33,020 nucleotides of DNA, taken from positions 1-33,020 of the forward strand of contig CAMJPQ010000037.1 in the NCBI GenBank assembly GCA_946407745.1, read 5' to 3'. A model generated the notes under the pieces. The model ran no database searches. It was given only the letters and a program-made list of their open reading frames with translations, and was not told where the DNA came from. Of this stretch, positions 1 through 7,735 are shown piece by piece (within the stretch, counting starts at the first letter, position 1; every line of letters begins with the position of its first letter). The translations under genes and the position numbers were made by a program. The DNA is from an uncultured Clostridia bacterium. Its GTDB lineage: Bacteria; Bacillota; Clostridia; Christensenellales; Aristaeellaceae.

Positions 1-3000
1 CCGAGGCAGTCCAGCTTGACCAGGATGTCGTGCATGGAGTTGAAGTCGAAGTGGGTGGTGGTGAAGTCGCTGTTCAGGTCGTCCGCCGGGTGCTGCACCG
101 CGGTGAACTGGTAGATTTCGTATTCCTTGGGCACCACCACCATGCCGCCGGGGTGCTGGCCGGTGGTGCGCTTCACATCCACACAGCCGGCGGCCAGGCG
201 GTCCTTCTCCGTGTTGCCCACCTGCAGCCCGCGCTCCTCCAGGTACTTGCTCACATAGCCGAAGGCGGTTTTCTCCGCGACGCCGGAGATGGTGCCCGCG
301 CGGAACACGTGGTCGCGGCCGAACAGCTCCTCCACATAGTGGTGGGCGCGGTTCTGCTCCTCGCCGGAGAAGTTCAGGTCGATATCCGGCACCTTGTCTC
401 CCTCAAAGCCGAGGAAAACCTCAAACGGGATGTCGAAGCCGTCCTTGACGAGCCTGCGGCCGCACAGGGGGCAGTCGCGGTCGGGCAGGTCCACCCCGAC
501 ATGGTAGCGGCTCTTGTCCACGTCGAAAAAGCCGGCGTGGCACCAGGTGCAGCGGTAGTGGGGCGGCAGCGCGTTCACCTCGGTGATGCCGCACATCCTC
601 GCCACCAGCGAGGAGCCGACCGAGCCGCGGCTGCCCACCAGGTAGCCGTCCTCCAGGGACTTGGCCACCAGCCGCTCGGCAATGTTGTACAGCGTGCAGT
701 AGCCGTAGCCGACGATGGATTTCAGCTCCTTGTCCAGCCGGGCCTTCACAATGTCCGGCAGGGGATCGCCGTACATTTCGCGCGCGGTGGACCAGGTCAT
801 GCGCAGGATGTTGTCCTCCGCGTCCTCCCATTTAGGCTGGAAGGTATCCTTGCCCTCCGGGTGTTTGGGGAACAGGTGGAGCGAGTCCACCATGTCCGCG
901 ATCTTCCTGGGGTTGTCGATCACCACCTCATGGCACTTCTCCTCGCCCAGGTAGGCAAATTCTTCCAGCATTTCCTCCGTGGTCTTGAAGTACAACGGCG
1001 GCTGCAGGTCGCAGTCCTCATAGCCCATGCCCGCCTGGATGATGGCCCGGTTGATGGCGTTGTGCGGGTCCAGGAAGTGCACGTCGCCCGTGGCGCACAC
1101 GGGCTTGCCCAGCTCCTCGCCCAGCTGCACAATTTTGCGGTTCATCTCCCGCAGCTCGTCATCATCCTTCACCTGGCCCTCGCGCACCAGGAAGGCGTTG
1201 TTGCCCACGGGCTGTATCTCCAGGTAGTCGTACCAGGAGGCGATCTGCTTCAGCTTCTCCCAGCTCTCGCCGGCCAGCACGGCGCGGTACAGCTCGCCCG
1301 CCTCGCAGGCGGAGCCGATGATCAGCCCCTCGCGGTACTGGTCGATCAAAAAGCGCGGCATGTGCGGGCGGCGGCGGAAGTAGTCCAGGTGGCTGAAGGA
1401 GACCAGGCGGTTCAGGTTGACCAGCCCCTCCTGGCTGCGCGCCAGCAGGATCACGTGCCAGCTTTCCCCGATGGCGCCGCCCCGCACGGTCTCGTTCAGG
1501 GCGCGCAGTGTCTGCACGCCGCGCTGCGCGGCCTCGGCGTTCATGATGGCCAGGCACTGGGCGGTGGCGGCCGCGTCGTGCACGGCGCGGTGCGCGTTCT
1601 TCAGCGAAACGCCCAGCTGCTTGCACACAGAGCCCAGCTTGTGGCTCTTCATCTGCGGGTACAGCTTGCGCGCGTAGGTCAGCGTGTCGATCACCGGTCC
1701 GGAAAAGGTCATGCCCAGCCGATTCAGCTCCGCGCGCAGCAGCGACACATCAAAGGAGGCGTTGTGCGCGGCGAGGGGGCAATCGCCGATGAATTCCATC
1801 AGCCTGGGGATGGCCGTCGCCGCCGTCTCCTTGTCGGCGAGCATATTGTCGTTGATGCCGGTCAGCTTGACCACCGCCTCCGGCACGGGCACGCCGGGGT
1901 TGACCAGCAGGGACAGCGTGTCCTGCACCTCGCCCCCAACCAGCTTCACCGCGCCGATTTCGATCACGCGGCAGGTGCGGGTGTTCAGCCCGGTGGATTC
2001 AAAGTCCAGCACCACCACGGGGGCGTCCAGCGGCGTGTCGTCCGCGTCGGTCACGATGTCCCTTTCGTCGATCAGGTAGCCCTCGCACCCGGGAATGAGC
2101 TTGATGTCCTTCTTGCTCACCGCGCGGAAGGCGTCCGGGAAGGCCTGCAGCACGCCGTGGTCGGTTACCGCGATGGCGGGGTGCCCCCACTCCAGCGCCC
2201 TTCCGATCAGCTGCTCCACCGGGGTCATGGCGTCCATGGCGCTCTTGTTGGTGTGCAGGTGTAGCTCCACGCGCTTTTCCTTCGCGTTGTCCATGCGGCG
2301 CACCTTCTCCATGGGCACCAGGTCCCGCACGGAGATGGACAGCTCGCGCGCGAAGGAATCATAGAGGCATTCGCCGCGCACCTTGACGTTCATGCCGATC
2401 TTGAGCTGGGCCACCTTGTCCATCACGGCCTTGCGCTCCTCGTCGGTGATCGGCTCATCCTCCGACGGGCGCTGCCCGAAGCGCCCCTTGCGGAAGCGCA
2501 TGAACAGCTTGCACAGTATGGAGGAGGTATAGTCGGTGACCGCGAAGGTGACCAGCAGCAGCTCGCCGCCCTTGAGCTCCTTGGTTTCCAGCTTGAAGAT
2601 GTCGCCCTGCACCACGGTGAGGCCGGTGTCGCTGGCCAGCTCTTTCATCTCCACGGGCCTGTCTCCGATGGACCGGCCGACAATGGGCTTGCCGATGGCG
2701 GTGTCGGTCATCTCCGGCAGGCTGGGATCCCTGCGGCGGCGCGGCGCCTCCTCCTTGGGGCGCGCCTTGTGCTCCTTCGGCTTTTCCTGCTTCGGCTCCG
2801 CTGCCTGCTTCACCTGCTTCAGCGCCTCCTGCGTGAAGGCCTCGGCCCGCTCCAGCGTGGCGCGCCGCATCTCCGCCAGGTGGCGCTCCTGGTCGCCGGA
2901 CACGGTCAGCTCCACCCGGATGTCGGTGGCAAAAATGTCCTTCACGGCCTGCTGCAGGCGGGCGGAGACGTTCTGACTGGCCATGTAGTGCATGGAAAAG

Positions 3001-3371
3001 GCGTCCGGGAAGGTGAGCGTCAGCGTATCGCCCGCGCACCGCCAATCGATCTGGTCCATCCACGGCGCGGAGGCGGGGTAATTGCGGCGCAGAAAATCGG
3101 TGAGCACCTGGCGGTAGGCGCCCACGTTCTGCCTGAAATCGTCTGAAAGGGCCGGGCTGACAACGCGCAGCGCCAGCGGCTTCTGCGGAAAGAGCCTGCG
3201 CAGTATGGCCTCCATTTTCAGGAAGGAGGCCTCCTCCACCAGCACGGTGGATTCAAACGTGATATAGACCTTGTCCTGCGGCCGGACATAGACCACGCGG
3301 GGTGAGTGAAGCTGGCCGCGCAGCTGCGGCAGCTCGGCGCAGATGGCGCCCAGCAGATCATCATAGCTCAT
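1..3371 (-). CDS. polC: DNA polymerase III subunit alpha, PolC type (3' end cut by window edge)
   Basis: This is the main replicative DNA polymerase of low-GC-type Gram-positive bacteria, with a built-in proofreading exonuclease. About 1,123 of the usual ~1,440 residues are visible; the C-terminus lies left of position 1. In order I see an N-terminal OB-like region, a K/E-rich linker near residues 170-210, a PHP segment (VELHLHTNKSAMDAMTPVEQ), the inserted DEDD exonuclease starting at D456-x-E458 with later HNASFD and HRAVHDAAATA motifs, the rest of the PHP domain, and the palm with GSRGSVGSS, a CxxC/CxxC zinc site and catalytic D996-I-D998-L-N-F. The start at 3371 is chosen because GGAGG (3378-3382) lies 6 nt upstream; an in-frame ATG at 3377 directly abuts that site and is too close. 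A strong promoter lies just upstream. The exonuclease motif reads DFESTG rather than the more usual DxETTG, but both acidic residues are kept. Confidence 0.97.
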   Translation of the reverse strand, partial: MSYDDLLGAICAELPQLRGQLHSPRVVYVRPQDKVYITFESTVLVEEASFLKMEAILRRLFPQKPLALRVVSPALSDDFRQNVGAYRQVLTDFLRRNYPASAPWMDQIDWRCAGDTLTLTFPDAFSMHYMASQNVSARLQQAVKDIFATDIRVELTVSGDQERHLAEMRRATLERAEAFTQEALKQVKQAAEPKQEKPKEHKARPKEEAPRRRRDPSLPEMTDTAIGKPIVGRSIGDRPVEMKELASDTGLTVVQGDIFKLETKELKGGELLLVTFAVTDYTSSILCKLFMRFRKGRFGQRPSEDEPITDEERKAVMDKVAQLKIGMNVKVRGECLYDSFARELSISVRDLVPMEKVRRMDNAKEKRVELHLHTNKSAMDAMTPVEQLIGRALEWGHPAIAVTDHGVLQAFPDAFRAVSKKDIKLIPGCEGYLIDERDIVTDADDTPLDAPVVVLDFESTGLNTRTCRVIEIGAVKLVGGEVQDTLSLLVNPGVPVPEAVVKLTGINDNMLADKETAATAIPRLMEFIGDCPLAAHNASFDVSLLRAELNRLGMTFSGPVIDTLTYARKLYPQMKSHKLGSVCKQLGVSLKNAHRAVHDAAATAQCLAIMNAEAAQRGVQTLRALNETVRGGAIGESWHVILLARSQEGLVNLNRLVSFSHLDYFRRRPHMPRFLIDQYREGLIIGSACEAGELYRAVLAGESWEKLKQIASWYDYLEIQPVGNNAFLVREGQVKDDDELREMNRKIVQLGEELGKPVCATGDVHFLDPHNAINRAIIQAGMGYEDCDLQPPLYFKTTEEMLEEFAYLGEEKCHEVVIDNPRKIADMVDSLHLFPKHPEGKDTFQPKWEDAEDNILRMTWSTAREMYGDPLPDIVKARLDKELKSIVGYGYCTLYNIAERLVAKSLEDGYLVGSRGSVGSSLVARMCGITEVNALPPHYRCTWCHAGFFDVDKSRYHVGVDLPDRDCPLCGRRLVKDGFDIPFEVFLGFEGDKVPDIDLNFSGEEQNRAHHYVEELFGRDHVFRAGTISGVAEKTAFGYVSKYLEERGLQVGNTEKDRLAAGCVDVKRTTGQHPGGMVVVPKEYEIYQFTAVQHPADDLNSDFTTTHFDFNSMHDILVKLDCL

Positions 3372-3398
3372 GCGCATCCTCCATCATCTTACCCGCAT

Positions 3399-3426
3399 AT
3401 TGTAGCAGATTGGGGGAAGAATGCAA
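3399..3426 (-). promoter_or_regulatory. Promoter of polC (sigma-A type, extended -10)
   Basis: On the minus strand TTGCAT (3421-3426), a 16-nt spacer and TACAAT (3399-3404) are preceded by TGC, an extended -10 element. The expected start of transcription lies about 20 nt before the polC start codon. Its spacer begins TTCCTCCCC-like, as does the ileS promoter. Confidence 0.75.
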
Positions 3427-3544
3427 GCGGCGTCAGCGCCCGCCCGCGGTGCCCCGGCGCTGGAAAACAGCGCAGCTGCGCCCTTTTCGGGCGGAATGGG
3501 CAAACAGTACAAAACCGACGGAAAAAACTTGTGCGCATTGTCCA

Positions 3545-3573
3545 TTCCATTCCGGCGCGGATGATGCTATACT
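3545..3573 (+). promoter_or_regulatory. Probable promoter of the MsmX-type ATPase gene
   Basis: TATACT at 3568-3573 is a good -10 box. TTCCAT at 3545-3550 is a weak -35 with 17-nt spacing. It lies about 57 nt upstream of the start codon in the 258-nt divergent region shared with polC. Confidence 0.55.
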
Positions 3574-3629
3574 CTCACCATACAAAGCGGCATTGCCGCA
3601 AGAACGACTGAAAACTGGAGGAATGCACC

Positions 3630-4787
3630 ATGGCAAGCGTATCTCTTAAGCACATTTACAAGGTGTATCAGGGCGGCGTGACCGCAGTGTCTGACTTCTG
3701 CCTGAACATCGAAGACAAGGAATTCATCGTGCTGGTCGGCCCCTCTGGCTGCGGCAAGTCCACCACCCTGCGCATGGTCGCCGGTCTGGAAGAAATCTCC
3801 GACGGCGAGCTGTACATCGGTGACCGCCTGGTGAACGACGTGGCTCCCAAGGACCGCGACATCGCCATGGTGTTCCAGAACTACGCTCTGTATCCCCACA
3901 TGACCGTGTTTGACAACATGGCCTTCGGCCTGAAGCTGCGCAAGACCCCCAAGGATGAGATCTCCCGCCGCGTGAACGAAGCCGCGAAGATCCTGGACAT
4001 CGCGCACCTGCTCAACCGTAAGCCCAAGGCTCTGTCCGGCGGCCAGCGCCAGCGTGTTGCTCTGGGCCGTGCTATCGTCCGTGAGCCCAAGGTCTTCCTG
4101 TTCGACGAGCCTCTGTCCAACCTGGACGCCAAGCTGCGCGTGGCCATGAGAACTGAGATCACCAAGCTCCATCAGCGCCTGCAGACCACCTTCATCTATG
4201 TTACCCATGACCAGACCGAGGCTATGACCATGGCTTCCCGTATCGTGGTTATGAAGGACGGCGTTGTGCAGCAGGTGGATACTCCCCAGAACCTGTACGA
4301 CTATCCCACCAACGAGTTCGTGGCCGGCTTCATCGGCAGCCCCCAGATGAACTTCTTCAACGTCCGCCTGAGCAAGGAAGGCCAGGACGTGGTGGCTTCC
4401 TTCGGCGACAACAAGATCGTTGTGCCCAGCTTCAAGGTTGACAAGTTCTGCGACGAGAGCTATGTGGGCAAGGAAGTTGTGATGGGCATCCGTCCCGAGA
4501 ACATCGACGACTCTGCCGAGTTCCTGGCCCAGTATCCCACCGCCAAGATCAAGGTGAACGTGGAAGTGACCGAGCAGATGGGCTCTGAGACCTATCTGTA
4601 CCTCACCACCACCGGCAAGGAAGGCAACATCATCGCCCGCGTTGATCCGCGCACCGCTTCCCGCGCCGGCGACACCATCGAGGTCGCCTTCGACATCAAC
4701 CACCTGCACTTCTTCGACAAGGACACCGAGAAGACCATCCTGGTCAGCGAGCCCGCCGAGCGCGCCAAGCACCTGACTGAGGTGTAA
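3630..4787 (+). CDS. msmX: Sugar ABC importer ATP-binding subunit, MsmX/UgpC/MalK type
   Basis: This is a carbohydrate-importer ATPase that energises CUT1-type sugar permeases at the inner face of the membrane. The 385 residues hold Walker [10 protein letters not shown] (37-45), Q-loop Q83, signature LSGGQ (135-139), Walker B VFLFDE (155-160), the H-loop H193 in VTHDQTEAM, and a C-terminal regulatory OB/TOBE part from about 235, as in MalK and MsmX. GGAGG at 3617-3621 sits 8 nt before the ATG. No permease or binding protein is nearby and a terminator follows, so the gene is monocistronic. That fits MsmX, which in Bacillus serves several sugar importers in trans (family knowledge). Codon choice is very uniform and richer in GTT/GCT and AAG than that of its neighbours, which suggests strong expression. 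The sugar substrate cannot be told from sequence. Confidence 0.93.
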   Translation: MASVSLKHIYKVYQGGVTAVSDFCLNIEDKEFIVLVGPSGCGKSTTLRMVAGLEEISDGELYIGDRLVNDVAPKDRDIAMVFQNYALYPHMTVFDNMAFGLKLRKTPKDEISRRVNEAAKILDIAHLLNRKPKALSGGQRQRVALGRAIVREPKVFLFDEPLSNLDAKLRVAMRTEITKLHQRLQTTFIYVTHDQTEAMTMASRIVVMKDGVVQQVDTPQNLYDYPTNEFVAGFIGSPQMNFFNVRLSKEGQDVVASFGDNKIVVPSFKVDKFCDESYVGKEVVMGIRPENIDDSAEFLAQYPTAKIKVNVEVTEQMGSETYLYLTTTGKEGNIIARVDPRTASRAGDTIEVAFDINHLHFFDKDTEKTILVSEPAERAKHLTEV

Positions 4788-4807
4788 TTCCTCCTTAAGA
4801 TATGCCG

Positions 4808-4835
4808 CCTCCCCCTGACAAAGGGGGAGGTTTTT
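4808..4835 (+). terminator. Rho-independent terminator after the MsmX-type gene
   Basis: CCTCCCCC (4808-4815) pairs perfectly with GGGGGAGG (4823-4830) across a 7-nt loop and is followed by TTTTT. It begins about 20 nt after the stop codon. Confidence 0.9.
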
Positions 4836-4860
4836 CAGCTGTGCCGGGCACTGCGGTCGG

Positions 4861-4889
4861 TTGCCATCGGGCGTGTTTCGTGGTATACT
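4861..4889 (+). promoter_or_regulatory. Promoter of the Cys-rich protein/topB/pepF unit
   Basis: TTGCCA (4861-4866), a 17-nt spacer and TATACT (4884-4889) form a good sigma-A-type promoter. It lies just after the terminator at 4808-4835 and 26 nt before the first ATG. Confidence 0.75.
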
Positions 4890-4915
4890 GCCCGTGGAAA
4901 GAAGGGGGCGGCTGA

Positions 4916-5116
4916 ATGAATGTGAAGCCCACTGGCACCAAGTGCCTTTTTTATGACCGTGAATGCATCGGCTGCGGCGAGTGCCGCTGCGACCTGGACC
5001 CGGACAAGGTGTGCGACAACTGCATGCAGTGCGTGCTGGGCAGCGCCGACTACCGCTCCATACTGATTGACGGTATAGAACTGGACGAGAGAGACGGAGA
5101 TTCAAAGACATGCTGA
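4916..5116 (+). CDS. 66-aa cysteine-rich small protein, probable metal or Fe-S binding
   Basis: I do not recognise this protein. It has nine cysteines in 66 residues (C10, C17, C20, C23, C25, C33, C36, C39, C66). Two CxxCxxC clusters (17-23 and 33-39) resemble ferredoxin or zinc-knuckle ligands, so a bound metal or [Fe-S] cluster is a fair inference. There is no signal peptide or membrane segment, and the C-terminus is acidic. A purine-rich AAGGGGG stretch lies about 8 nt before the ATG. It is the first gene after the promoter at 4861-4889, and its stop overlaps the next gene's ATG by 7 nt (ATGCTGA), which points to translational coupling with the 125-aa protein and onward to topoisomerase III. 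Confidence 0.75.
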   Translation: MNVKPTGTKCLFYDRECIGCGECRCDLDPDKVCDNCMQCVLGSADYRSILIDGIELDERDGDSKTC

Positions 5117-5487
5117 ACGCATTTGAAGAGATGATTGCCCGCAAGGCCATGAAGCCCCAGGTGATTCGGAACGCGGAGGGGGAGTACAGAGCGCACTTTG
5201 CCTCCTTCAGGCTGCTGCCGAAGGGCGCGCTGGCCTACCTGAGCGCGGGCGGCGAGGTGCTCACCTGCCACCCGGCGGTGAAGAGCGGCTGCATCGACGC
5301 GGCGGCGGGCGACCTGAAGCTGGATTATGACCCCGCGGCCATGACGCCGGCGCAATGCCAGAGGTGGGTGGAGCGGGTGCTGGACGAGACCCTGCACTAT
5401 GTCAAGGAGATGGACGCGGCCAAGCTGCCCACACCGCAGGCGCTGAGCGAGGAGCTGCGCCGCCGCCTGGCCGGGGCGCAGCTGTGA
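5110..5487 (+). CDS. 125-aa hypothetical protein, translationally coupled to topB
   Basis: I do not recognise this protein. It is soluble by appearance, mixed alpha/beta, with two cysteines (in LTCHP and KSGCID) and a charged helical C-terminus of about 50 residues. GGAGA at 5096-5100 lies 9 nt before the ATG. The start overlaps the end of the 66-aa Cys-rich gene by 7 nt and the stop overlaps the GTG of topB by 4 nt (GTGA), so the three genes are probably co-translated. That tight coupling suggests a partner or modulator of one neighbour, but nothing in the sequence shows which. Base composition matches the surroundings, so recent transfer is not indicated. Confidence 0.75.
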   Translation: MLNAFEEMIARKAMKPQVIRNAEGEYRAHFASFRLLPKGALAYLSAGGEVLTCHPAVKSGCIDAAAGDLKLDYDPAAMTPAQCQRWVERVLDETLHYVKEMDAAKLPTPQALSEELRRRLAGAQL

Positions 5488-7718
5488 GCGGGCAGGGAGA
5501 AGGCGGACAGGTTCTTGTCGTGGCGGAAAAGCCCAGCGTGGGGCGCGATATCGCCCGCGTGCTGGGCGCCACATCGCGCGGAGACGGCTGCCTGCAGGGC
5601 AACGGCTACACCGTGACCTGGGCGGTCGGCCACCTGGTGACGCTGAAGGAGCCGGACGAGATCGACAGCCGCTATAAGAAGTGGAGCTACGACACGCTGC
5701 CCATCCTGCCAGAGGACATTCCGCTGAAGGTGATACGGCAGTCCGCCGCGCAGTACCGCATCGTGAGCCGCCTGATGAACAGCGCGGACACGGCGAGGAT
5801 TATCTGCGCCACCGACGCCGGGCGCGAGGGAGAGCTGATCTTCCGCTACATCTACACACAGTGCGGCTGCACAAAGCCCTTTGACCGCCTGTGGATCTCA
5901 TCCATGACGGACGAGGCCATCTCGGAGGGCTTCCGCAGCCTGCGCAGCGGCGCGGACTATGACGGGCTGTACCACAGCGCGCGCTGCCGCTCGGAGGCGG
6001 ACTGGCTGGTGGGTATGAACGCCTCGCGGGCCTTCACGCTGCGCTATGGCGCGCTGCTGTCCGTGGGCCGGGTGCAGACGCCCACCCTGGCCATACTGGT
6101 GCGCCGCCGCAGGGAGATTGAGAATTTCAAGCCGGAAAACTATGCCACCCTGACGGCGGACTTCGGCGACTACAGGGGCATCTGGTTTTCCGAAAAGCTG
6201 GACCCGGACACCCACCTGAAGGACAAAGAGACGGCGCAGGCCATCGCGCAGCAGGTAAAGGGGAAAACCGGCACGGTGACGAAGGTGGAAACACAGCGCC
6301 GCCGCGACCTTCCGCCGCAGCTGTACGACCTGACCAGCCTGCAGCGGGACGCCAACCGCCTGCTGGGCTTTACCGCCTCCAGGACGCTGAAGGTGGCGCA
6401 GAGCCTGTACGAGAAGCGCAAGGCGCTGACCTATCCGCGCACGGACAGCCGCTACCTTCCGCCGGACATGATCCCGCGGGTGGTGCAGACGATGAAGCTG
6501 CTGCCCGGGGAGTACCAGCCGTACCTGGGTGGCGCGCTGCCGGAGGGAAAGTTGCGCGTGACACGCCGCACGGTGGACGCCGGCAAGGTGACAGACCATC
6601 ACGCCATCATCCCCACGGCGAAGCGGGTGGATCCCTCCTCCTTCGACGCGGATGAGAGGCAGCTGTATGACCTGGTGGCGCGCCGGCTGCTGGCCGCCTT
6701 CTATCCACCGTGCGAGTATGACGCGACCCGTGTGGTGACCGCGGTGGGGGAGCACACCTTCCGCTCGACGGGGCGCACAGTGATACAAAACGGTTGGCGT
6801 GACGTGCCGCCGCTGAAGAATCCCCCGAAGACCTCCCGCAAAAAGGAGGAGGAGGACGAAGCGCCCCTGCCAGATTTGCACGAGGGGGACACGCGCACGG
6901 TCAGGTCCGCGCAGGTGAAGGAGGACAAGACCAAGCCGCCCGCCCCGATGACGGACGCCTCGCTGCTGCTGGCCATGGAGAACGCGGGCCGCGAGTCCGA
7001 CGACGAGGAGATTGCCCGGCAGATGAAGGGCAACGGCATCGGTACGCCGGCCACGCGCGCGGCGATCATTGAGCGGCTGCTGCAGGTGGGCTACGCCGAG
7101 CGGCACGGTAAAACGCTCACTGCCACCGACAAGGGCGTGAGGCTGATCGACGTGGTGCCGGAGCAGCTTTCCTCCGCGGAGACGACCGGGCGGTGGGAAC
7201 TGGCCCTGGACAGGATCACCGACGGCAGCCAGGACGCGGCGCGGTTCATGGACAGCATACGGAAGTTCGCGGCGTACCTGGTGGAAAACGCGAAAAACAG
7301 CGCGCCGCAGGTGACCTTCCCCGCGGAGGAGCGCCGCAAGGGAAAACGCTCCGGCGCATCCTCCGCCGGCAAGGAAGTGGAGGGCTGCCTTTGCCCCGTG
7401 TGCGGCGAGGGAAGGGTGATGGAAAATACCCGCTCCTTCTACTGCTCGCGCTACAGGGAGGGCTGCGCCTTCACCCTGTGGAAGGACGGGCTCACCCGCG
7501 GCGGCGGCCCCGCGCTGACGGAAAAGCTGGTGCGCCTGCTGCTTGAGAAAAAGCAGGTGCGCGGCTCGACCGGTACGCTCACCCTGGGGGAGAGCGCGCT
7601 GGCCTTCATACCGGCCGGGCAGGACACGCCCAGCGCGCAGCGCCCGCTGACCTGGCAGAAGACCGGGGAAAAACAGCCGGCGGGCGGGAAAAAGACACGG
7701 AAGAAAACCGAATCTTGA
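5484..7718 (+). CDS. topB: DNA topoisomerase III (type IA)
   Basis: This enzyme cuts and rejoins single DNA strands to relax or decatenate DNA. The 744 residues match the usual Gram-positive TopB length (~730). Visible parts are the TOPRIM start VLVVAEKPSVGRDIARVLG (E15), the TOPRIM acidic motif ATDAGREGE, VGRVQTPTLAI, the active-site tyrosine Y317 in ALTYPRTDSRYLP, GIGTPATRA, and a C-terminal Cys cluster near 635-655 (CLCPVCG...CSRYREGC) like the zinc ribbons of type IA enzymes. I chose GTG at 5484 because the family's first strand (VLVVAEKP) begins only nine residues later and the start makes a GTGA overlap with the previous gene. An upstream in-frame ATG at 5355 would add 43 residues of low-complexity out-of-frame sequence from the preceding gene. 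TopB is often plasmid-borne, but composition and context here are chromosomal. Confidence 0.95.
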   Translation: MSGQGEGGQVLVVAEKPSVGRDIARVLGATSRGDGCLQGNGYTVTWAVGHLVTLKEPDEIDSRYKKWSYDTLPILPEDIPLKVIRQSAAQYRIVSRLMNSADTARIICATDAGREGELIFRYIYTQCGCTKPFDRLWISSMTDEAISEGFRSLRSGADYDGLYHSARCRSEADWLVGMNASRAFTLRYGALLSVGRVQTPTLAILVRRRREIENFKPENYATLTADFGDYRGIWFSEKLDPDTHLKDKETAQAIAQQVKGKTGTVTKVETQRRRDLPPQLYDLTSLQRDANRLLGFTASRTLKVAQSLYEKRKALTYPRTDSRYLPPDMIPRVVQTMKLLPGEYQPYLGGALPEGKLRVTRRTVDAGKVTDHHAIIPTAKRVDPSSFDADERQLYDLVARRLLAAFYPPCEYDATRVVTAVGEHTFRSTGRTVIQNGWRDVPPLKNPPKTSRKKEEEDEAPLPDLHEGDTRTVRSAQVKEDKTKPPAPMTDASLLLAMENAGRESDDEEIARQMKGNGIGTPATRAAIIERLLQVGYAERHGKTLTATDKGVRLIDVVPEQLSSAETTGRWELALDRITDGSQDAARFMDSIRKFAAYLVENAKNSAPQVTFPAEERRKGKRSGASSAGKEVEGCLCPVCGEGRVMENTRSFYCSRYREGCAFTLWKDGLTRGGGPALTEKLVRLLLEKKQVRGSTGTLTLGESALAFIPAGQDTPSAQRPLTWQKTGEKQPAGGKKTRKKTES

Positions 7719-7735
7719 ATACAGGAGGCACACAA

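Noticed and set aside
30-2264. A 744-codon open frame on the plus strand
   Set aside because: It is antisense to polC; its His/Val/Leu/Ala-rich product is typical of a shadow of a high-GC gene, and polC motifs are intact on the other strand.
3567-5150. A 527-codon open frame on the minus strand
   Set aside because: It is antisense to the MsmX-type ATPase and crosses a terminator and a promoter; the plus-strand gene has every ABC motif.
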